From Ipomoea triloba (taxonomy: Eukaryota; Streptophyta; Magnoliopsida; Solanales; Convolvulaceae), in assembly GCF_003576645.1 (NCBI RefSeq), contig NC_044923.1, positions 15,572,988-15,636,987 of the forward strand: DNA of 64,000 bases, read 5' to 3'. The position numbers were made by a program, and so were the translations under genes. Shown here one piece after another: positions 43,177 to 52,700 of this stretch (position 1 is its first letter; each line of letters starts with the position of its first letter). Below the pieces are notes generated by a model. That model searched no databases, had not been told where the DNA came from, and was given only the letters and a program-made list of their open reading frames with translations.

Positions 43177-44577
43177 CAATAAATGAACATTTTTAATATA
43201 CTGAATACACATTATTCGTGTACTAAAAATACATTATTTGGTATAGTATCAAATAATGTATATTCAGTACTCAAATAATATACATTCAAAAAATGAACAT
43301 TTTGTGTATTAAAAATGTACCTTTAATATAAGGTTATCCGTACCTTTGCCAACCTTCTCTCACTTTTAAAATGCCATATAACTAAATTCGTAATTATTCA
43401 CTATTCACATTCCATCCATGCAATTCTTTCTTCTTTTAAAAGTGGTCTCACTTTCATATCACATTATTAAAAATTAATAATTAAGTACTATTAATAAATA
43501 AAATAATTATAATAGTAATAAATCCAAAAGTTGTCCTTGAATGGTTCTGTAGTGTCAAAATTGCAACACATAAGTTTTTTAAAAAAAAATGCTAACAAGG
43601 CTTTGCAATTGCCAAAATTTCAAAGGGTGTGAATGGCCTAATAATAAAAATATAATATAATTTATGTCAGTAGTTCACTTTACAACTTGGATCATAGTCC
43701 ATGATATAATCATTACTTTTGTATAACTTGTTGAGTTGCTATATATGAGGTAATTTATATCATGGATCAGGGTCCACATTAGACCGAAACGATGTCGTTT
43801 TGATCTTTAGATTTTTACGGGTTCTGGAGTTTTCCCGTTCCCCATATCTCTACACAACTACTAATCTATTGCAGGTACAAAATTCATACTTTTAAGGCAC
43901 AAAATTTCATAACACAAGACACAAAAACTCACAACACAAGATGTATACGCATATTATATATTTACTTATTTTTAAATATGATTTAAGTAGATAATTTATG
44001 TTCTATTGACATAGAATTTCACAACACTATTTAAATTCATAATATAAGACACATAATATGTGTTTTCAAAAAAAAAAAAGACACAATATGTTGTGTGTTA
44101 CACCACAACTACTAATCTCAGGTACAGATCCACATTCTTTAAGGTATAGAATTTTATACACAATACATAAAAATTCAAAACACAAGACACATGCACGTTA
44201 TATATTTACTTATTTTCAAATGTGATTTAGGTAGGAATTTATGTTTTATAGGCACAAAATTTCACAACACAAGACATAAGTTCATAACATAAGACACAAT
44301 ATATTGTGTGTTACACAACTACTAATTTGTTCCAAACACATAATTCATACTCTTAAGACACATAATTTAATAACACAAGATATAAAACTCACAACACAAG
44401 ACACATACACATTTTTTATAATTTAAAAAAAAAAAAAAACTTGTAAGGTGAATTGAACAACCAAATGCTCACCTTTAAAATTAAATAAATTATCATTTGA
44501 AAACGACATCAGTGTGACCCTGGTCCACTGTATACTGCATGTGTATTTAAAACTTGGGCCCAATATGATGTTTCACC
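43177..44577. repeat. GGACCAGGGTCC-type MULE remnants and inverted ACACAAGACA repeats
   Basis: A left end ATATCATGGATCAGGGTCC at 43757 faces a right end GTGACCCTGGTCCACTG at 44514, both with AAACGATGTCGTTTT-like motifs inside. Between them are repeats of AACACAAGACACA (43900-44410), the reverse complement of the 42185 array. No coding capacity. Confidence 0.55.
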
Positions 44578-44585
44578 CTTTAGAA

Positions 44586-44740
44586 TAGGGGTGGGCATTC
44601 TGGTTCGGTTTATCTCAACCGAACCAAACCGAGCTGAGCCGAACTAGTAATACAAAATCGAACGGTTTGGGATTTTTGTAAACCGAACGGTTTGGTTAAA
44701 AACCGAACTGAATCAAACCGAACTTTGTTAGGTTTTAGTA

Positions 44741-44780
<40 letters not shown>

Positions 44781-45207
44781 TAATAATGATAATACTAATA
44801 CTAATAATAACAATAACAATAAAAAGTAATAATAATAAAGAAGTAAATCTAAGTCCATTGACGCCTGCTTCGTCGTTTAATTCCTATTCTCACTTGCATC
44901 TCTTAAATTTTTTATTTGATTTTTTTATTGCTTGGTCTCTACTTTGCGCTTTTGTTGTTTGTTACAATTGTTCTTTACCTCACAATTAGTACTTAGTAGT
45001 ATGTTTGGACTTTGAATTACTATTTTTGTTATATAATGTTTAAATTTTGGATATGGATAATGTGATAGTATGTTTGGAAAATTAGGAAACGCTAAGGACT
45101 TAAACCGAACCGAATTAAATCAGAACCGAAATCGAACCGAACTCTAATGTTAAACCGAATGGTTTAAATTTTTTAAAACCGAACCGAAAACCGAAATGTC
45201 CACCCCA
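44586..45207. mobile_element. Non-autonomous hAT element with AACCGAAC arms
   Basis: 622 bp, ends TAGGGGTGGGCATTC and (reverse) TGGGGTGGACATTTC. Perfect 8-bp duplications CTTTAGAA at 44578-44585 and 45208-45215. Many CCGAACCGAA / TTCGGTT subterminal motifs and an (AAT)n microsatellite at 44740-44780 lie inside. No transposase frame. Confidence 0.9.
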
Positions 45208-45722
45208 CTTTAGAATAAGGTTTGCCCATTAAGAATGATTCCTTTTCAAACTAGATGAGTATTTAAGGAAAATATTTTTGTGGACCATAAATTAAATCTA
45301 CATTTTAATAGACTAAGTGTACTTTATTTAAGTAACATATTCAGTTTCGTTTTATATGCATTGCAATTTCTTTTCAAAAAACTACAGTTTCTTTTCGATA
45401 TAACTACAATTTCATTTGATAATATAAAAATAAATATGAGACAATATCATTTGAGATAAACTGTAGTTTCATTTACTTAAAGAAACGTTGTCGTTTTTGG
45501 ACCATGGTCCACGATATAACAACTGTTTTCAAACTAGATGAGCATTTAAAGAAAATATTTTTGTGGATCATAAATAAAATTTACATTTTAATAGACTAAG
45601 TGTACATTATTTATGTACAGAATGTACATTATTTGATGGTATATAAAATAATGTATTTTTATTACTCAAATAATGCACTTTTAAACAATATAACTTATGT
45701 ATACAAATAATGTACTTTTACA
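45208..45722. repeat. MULE-family remnants
   Basis: GGACCATGGTCCACGATATAA at 45499-45519 and duplicated TTTGTGGA.CATAAAT phrases match interiors of the 39314 family. Boundaries are not clear. Confidence 0.45.
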
Positions 45723-46155
45723 ACCCATTTGGTTCGCTGGAAAATATTTGAAGGAAATGGAATTCAAATTCCATTGAAAACAAATTACCAGGAAAATGAA
45801 TTCCATGGTTTGGTTGGTGGAAAAGAAATTATTGGGAATATGAGTTTTATTGTTTGGTTGGGTTTGTTATAGTAAGGAATTATGAATATAAAGACCAATA
45901 TGCTCTTAATAATAATAGTGATAATAAATTTTAATAAGGATAAAATAGTCCAATTACTTCCTACTTTCTTCCTAATCCCTTTGGAGAACAAAATATCAAC
46001 CTCTACCTTAGGAATTTGTTTTCCTTCACTTTTGGGAAGTCAAATTTCATGGAAAACATTTTCCATCGAACCAAACAACATAATAACACATTTTCCTCAA
46101 CTTTTTAGAAAATCTTTTCCATGAAAAAGATTTTCCACCCAACCAAACATGTCAT
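45723..46155. mobile_element. MITE with CATTTGGTT/AACCAAAC arms
   Basis: Left CATTTGGTTCGCTGGAAAA faces right TTTTCCACCCAACCAAACATG. Internal GGAAAAT/ATTTTCC motifs repeat. This is Tourist- or hAT-like; the target duplication was not determined. Confidence 0.55.
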
Positions 46156-46254
46156 TTTAGTATATTAAAAATATACTCCGTATTTTTTATTCATGGTCCA
46201 CACAATTGCGTGGAACATGTTTCAATAAATAATGATTATTTAACCCACTTGGCT

Positions 46255-46375
46255 AAGAGGAGGGCATCACGCCCAACACTGCCTAATATATATATCCTCA
46301 CCGCCTAGGTGGTTGCCTAGTCGCCTAGGCAACTAGGCTGTTGGGTAGTACCTCGCCTTAACAACAATGGTTCTT
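46255..46375. mobile_element. Fragment of the CCTAGGCG hAT-type element
   Basis: GCCTAGGTGG, GTCGCCTAGGCAACTAGG and neighbouring sequence share the arm motif of 53431-53981. Confidence 0.5.
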
Positions 46376-46742
46376 CTATAAATTTTAATGTGACACAATT
46401 TTCTTAATTTTGATCAATTCTACATTTTACAGATTTGGTTCCTTCACTCACTATCAATTGCATCCATGCTTAGTTATGTCATTTTAATACATTTCTGCAT
46501 CATCTTGATGGGAAATTGAATATTTATTTGCACCTGAAATTGTGTTTCTTTGAGTTTACATCACTAATTGTTTCATTTGATTTAATAAATATGGAAAAAA
46601 AATTAGATGTAATCAATTCTATGAATTGTTTAATTTATATTAATTTAGTTTAGTTTGTTCTTTAATTCTTCCTTTTAAATTCTCTCGTTTTGGTGATCTT
46701 TAGATGAGAATCAAATGTCTCTAAAAATGTCAAGGTTGTCAT
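46376..46742. other. Upstream flank of the START gene
   Basis: AT-rich. No homeodomain or leucine-zipper coding sequence could be found on either strand here, although a class IV HD-ZIP gene would need it. A splice-acceptor-like GATCTTTAG occurs at 46695-46703. Confidence 0.5.
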
Positions 46743-49700
46743 ATGGCCTCCCAAGACAAATCTGAGTCGTCTATCTTTACGAATGGAACCTCTTCGAGAA
46801 ACACAAAATTTTCAAATGTAAGACATTATTGTGATTTCTCGAATAATGAAATTCAAAAAAGAGTTATTTTCATTTTTGGTCCTATTGTTATTGGGGTATT
46901 GCCAATTTTAGTCCATTTCATTAATTTTTGTCACATTGTGGCCAGTCTTATTTAGTCCTTGTCATTTTTAGTTCACCATTAAAATTTTCGTCAAATGACC
47001 GTCCAAAACATGGGTATTTTTGGTATTTTCATGCTTTGGTCATCTCTTTGACCATTTACAGTGATTTTCCTTACACACTTTCATCTAATGAAGAGGTCCG
47101 GCAAAAGCCATGTGAGCCACATTACAAAGCCATGGCTTTCGCCGGACCTCTTTATTGGATGAAAATGTGTAAGGAAAACCATTGCAAAGGGTAAAGGAGA
47201 TGATCAAAGCATGAAAAGACCAAAATACCCCTGTTTTGGACGGTTATTTGACAAATATTTTAACGGTGAACTAAAAGTCGCAAAGATTAAATAAGACTGG
47301 CCGCAACGTGACAAAAATTAATAAAGTGGACTAAAATTGGCAATGCCCCAATAACACCAAAAATGAAAATGACTCTTCAAAAAATGTATATACATATTGC
47401 TGTTGGTATATATTGACATTCATTATTTTCCACAGGAAAATGCAAATGCAAATCTAAGTTTCCAGTCTCTCCTCTTGTCAGTTACAATATCTGCAGACAT
47501 GTACAAAGAAAAAATTTTGGAACTTGCATTATCAGCAAGCGAAGAGTTATGGCACATGGCACAAGAACAAGAACCCTTATGGCTCTTCGACACGAATAAG
47601 GGCTCCGAGGTTCTTAATGAAGCCGAATATAAGCGGCGATTCATCTCACTTGATGAAACATTGGATGAGATCATAAGGTTGGTATCTACTGGAGAATCTA
47701 TTGATGATCACCACTTCCTAAACTTCAATGAGAATGCAGCAAATGGAGAATTTGCTTTCAACAATGAAGCATCCAAGTCCATTGGGGTTGTTCTTGCGAG
47801 TTCAGTTAGCATTCTAAATGTGCTGATGAATGTGGTGAGCTTTATTAAATGTTTATATATGAAGTTTGCAATAAATGATTTACATTCTATAAATACATCA
47901 ACTATATGGTAAACTCAATTTATGCAAATAAATTCTAAGCATGACATGCTAGACTTGATTCTAAGCCTGTACGGGGTTAGCTTACTTGTTCAATAGACCG
48001 TATTTGGGAGAAGAGTGCAAGGTTTGAACATAGGCAACGACAATGTGGGAATTATGCCCAAAGTAGACAGATCCCTTGTGCACACCGGCATTTGGCCCTG
48101 TCTGTTAAGCCATTGAATCACTGTGATTTATATCTTCCTAAATGCTTCGTCGTGCCGGAGTGTGGGATTCCTTGGGGTTAGGGATTCAACCTTTTGGGCT
48201 TAGTTCACTGGTTCAGTAGGCAGTATTTGGGAGAAGAAACGAAGGTTCGAACCTCGGCAGCAGCAGTGTAGGGATTATGCCCAAAGTGGACAGATCTCTT
48301 GTGTGCACCGACATTTGGCCTTGTCTGAGGCAAGAGTTGTAGCACCAATGTCTAACCACCAAGTATTAGAAGGCATCTCTATAAGATTGGATTCAAGCAT
48401 ACTGAAACTGAATGTATACCTTTTTTTCCATCCAAGCTTTCCTCTTTAGGCATTCAGCCTTCTTGTGCCTAGGTTTGTTGCATTTCTGCACTTTTTGAAC
48501 AACACCTTGCACCTTAATAGGATGCTTGCCCTTCTTTTTACTTTTACCATTAAGTTGGTTGTAAATGTTAACCATATACGTGATATGCTAGTGTTCATTG
48601 CAAACATTTATCTCACATAACAATTATTTTGACTAACAAACAATTATTGAATCACTGTGATTTACATCCCCTCCCAAATGTTCTATCGGACCGATGTGTA
48701 GGAGGCTGGGAATTCAATCTTTTGGGAAGGGAATTGATTCTAAGATATATGAAATTGCTTTTATTTGGATCATATGATTCTATGTAGCAATTTTTTTAAA
48801 AAAAAATATAATAAATTTTCAGGTATTATTCATAGAAGAGTCTTGATAACTTATGTATGCATGTGTGCAGGAACAATGGTCAAGCGTGTTCTTCAGTATT
48901 GTTTCAAAAGCAACAACCCTTGGAGTCTTATACCCAGGAGAGAATGAAAACCATAATGGAGCTTTGCAAGTGGTAAATTCTAAGAGAAAATACTATCTAT
49001 ATGCTTAATGGGTTAATAATGTTTGTGGACATGTACTCAATTCAACTAAACATTAATTTCAATCCAGACTTTAGTATGTTTGCATGATAAATATATTTAT
49101 TTTCATCTTTGAGAGTTTAGAATACTCAACTCAAATAAGTTTCTAATCTTAATTGAAGTCGATTATATTTATATATAGATTTGGGATCAGATGTGGTAGC
49201 CTCCTCAGGTGCGAACGTGCAAACAGATTTGGACCTTTAGATAAACTCAGATCACCAGCTAAAAATCAATGAAAAAAAAAAAAAAAAAAANGTCATCTCT
49301 TTGACCATTTACAGTGATTTTCCTTACACACTTTCATCTAATGAAGAGGTCCGGCAAAAGCCATGTGAGCCACATTACAAAGCCATGGCTTTCGCCGGAC
49401 CTCTTTATTGGATGAAAATGTGTAAGGAAAACCATTGCAAAGGGTAAAGGAGATGATCAAAGCATGAAAAGACCAAAATACCCCTGTTTTGGACGGTTAT
49501 TTGACAAATATTTTAACGGTGAACTAAAAGTCGCAAAGATTAAATAAGACTGGCCGCAACGTGACAAAAATTAATAAAGTGGACTAAAATTGGCAATGCC
49601 CCAATAACACCAAAAATGAAAATGACTCTTCAAAAAATGTATATACATATTGCTGTTGGTATATATTGACATTCATTATTTTCCACAGGAAAATGCAAAT

Positions 49701-52700
49701 GCAAATCTAAGTTTCCAGTCTCTCCTCTTGTCAGTTACAATATCTGCAGACATGTACAAAGAAAAAATTTTGGAACTTGCATTATCAGCAAGCGAAGAGT
49801 TATGGCACATGGCACAAGAACAAGAACCCTTATGGCTCTTCGACACGAATAAGGGCTCCGAGGTTCTTAATGAAGCCGAATATAAGCGGCGATTCATCTC
49901 ACTTGATGAAACATTGGATGAGATCATAAGGTTGGTATCTACTGGAGAATCTATTGATGATCACCACTTCCTAAACTTCAATGAGAATGCAGCAAATGGA
50001 GAATTTGCTTTCAACAATGAAGCATCCAAGTCCATTGGGGTTGTTCTTGCGAGTTCAGTTAGCATTCTAAATGTGCTGATGAATGTGGTGAGCTTTATTA
50101 AATGTTTATATATGAAGTTTGCAATAAATGATTTACATTCTATAAATACATCAACTATATGGTAAACTCAATTTATGCAAATAAATTCTAAGCATGACAT
50201 GCTAGACTTGATTCTAAGCCTGTACGGGGTTAGCTTACTTGTTCAATAGACCGTATTTGGGAGAAGAGTGCAAGGTTTGAACATAGGCAACGACAATGTG
50301 GGAATTATGCCCAAAGTAGACAGATCCCTTGTGCACACCGGCATTTGGCCCTGTCTGTTAAGCCATTGAATCACTGTGATTTATATCTTCCTAAATGCTT
50401 CGTCGTGCCGGAGTGTGGGATTCCTTGGGGTTAGGGATTCAACCTTTTGGGCTTAGTTCACTGGTTCAGTAGGCAGTATTTGGGAGAAGAAACGAAGGTT
50501 CGAACCTCGGCAGCAGCAGTGTAGGGATTATGCCCAAAGTGGACAGATCTCTTGTGTGCACCGACATTTGGCCTTGTCTGAGGCAAGAGTTGTAGCACCA
50601 ATGTCTAACCACCAAGTATTAGAAGGCATCTCTATAAGATTGGATTCAAGCATACTGAAACTGAATGTATACCTTTTTTTCCATCCAAGCTTTCCTCTTT
50701 AGGCATTCAGCCTTCTTGTGCCTAGGTTTGTTGCATTTCTGCACTTTTTGAACAACACCTTGCACCTTAATAGGATGCTTGCCCTTCTTTTTACTTTTAC
50801 CATTAAGTTGGTTGTAAATGTTAACCATATACGTGATATGCTAGTGTTCATTGCAAACATTTATCTCACATAACAATTATTTTGACTAACAAACAATTAT
50901 TGAATCACTGTGATTTACATCCCCTCCCAAATGTTCTATCGGACCGATGTGTAGGAGGCTGGGAATTCAATCTTTTGGGAAGGGAATTGATTCTAAGATA
51001 TATGAAATTGCTTTTATTTGGATCATATGATTCTATGTAGCAATTTTTTTAAAAAAAAATATAATAAATTTTCAGGTATTATTCATAGAAGAGTCTTGAT
51101 AACTTATGTATGCATGTGTGCAGGAACAATGGTCAAGCGTGTTCTTCAGTATTGTTTCAAAAGCAACAACCCTTGGAGTCTTATACCCAGGAGAGAATGA
51201 AAACCATAATGGAGCTTTGCAAGTGGTAAATTCTAAGAGAAAATACTATCTATATGCTTAATGGGTTAATAATGTTTGTGGACATGTACTCAATTCAACT
51301 AAACATTAATTTCAATCCAGACTTTAGTATGTTTGCATGATAAATATATTTATTTTCATCTTTGAGAGTTTAGAATACTCAACTCAAATAAGTTTCTAAT
51401 CTTAATTGAAGTCGATTATATTTATATATAGATTTGGGATCAGATGTGGTAGCCTCCTCAGGTGCGAACGTGCAAACAGATTTGGACCTTTAGATAAACT
51501 CAGATCACCAGCTAAAAATCAATGAAAAAAAAAAAAAAAAAAAGAAAAAAAAAAGCCAATTTTCTGCACTATGGTGCGCTAAGTGCTGGTCTGTGGTGCA
51601 CTAAATGCTAGTCTGTGGTGCATCACAGAGTATATGCACATCCACTGCGTCCGCCACGTGTGGCCGTTGTATGCCGTTGTTATGAGTTTATCCAATGGTC
51701 CAGATCATTCGGTACAGTCGCACTTGGGGAGGGTGCATCACCAGAACTAGGCCAATTCAATTAAGAAAAAATTTAACCTAGTTGACATAATTAGATTTCT
51801 TTATTCCATTAAACTCTCTATTTTAGTGTCTGGGTATATGTATGTGTATTGTATCTTTAAGTGTTTGTTTTCCAACAAACAATAATATCGCTTCTCTTCT
51901 TTATAAACAATTAATCTAATTGTTTGATTATTTTTATAGATGACAGCAAATTTTCATCTTCCTTCACCATTGTTTACACCTCGAGAGGTGAAATTTGCAA
52001 GAATTTGTAGAAGGATAAATTTGAACACTTGGTTAGTAGCTGATGTTTCTCTGGAAAGTGTGTTTCCTAATGAAGCAGTACCATGTGTTCAGAGAAGACC
52101 CTCTGGTTGTTTAATCCAAGAACTTCAACCTGGCTTATCTATGGTACTTCTTTAATGTTTTAGTAGATATATAATTGTGTAAATTTCACATGGTTCAGAG
52201 ACTGATGACCTTGTATATAGTTAATACTCCCAATGGTCTTCCGAGTATTGTGCTGTTACCAGCAAACGCTTTCTGAATATAAAATAATCAGCAAATGTCC
52301 TCCGAGTATCAGAATATGACCAGCAAATGTCCTCCAAGTATTAAAATATGACCACGTGTGGTCTTCCCTTAGCAAAGGCATGAAAGTGGCGTTACATTTA
52401 CGACTTTAATTGGTTGGGTACAGTCAGTTTACCCTACAATTTAACACCACTGTCACACATTTGCTAACGGAAGACTACATGAGGTTACTTGTTGATACTC
52501 GGAGTACGTTTGCTGGTAATAGCAAAAAACTCGAAGGATCATTGGAGGTATTAATTCATTTTGTATATATAATACTAAGTTTTTTTATGAACCAATATTT
52601 TCAGGTTACATGGGTAGAGCACAATCTGGTACCTAATGCTTCTGTTCAGCATATGTTCAAAATGTTACTCACATCAGATTATGCATTTAGTGCAAAGAGA

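Larger units (their letters stand above)
47039..49290. repeat. First copy of an exact 2,252-bp direct repeat
   Basis: Every base I compared from GTCATCTCTTTGACC to the terminal A run recurs at a constant offset of 2,253, including introns, SINEs and the MULE half. See 49292-51543. Confidence 0.9.

Noticed and set aside
47039..51543. Genuine recent tandem duplication of START exons
   Set aside because: Perfect identity including introns, an N at the junction and a start inside a MULE make an assembly overlap much more likely.
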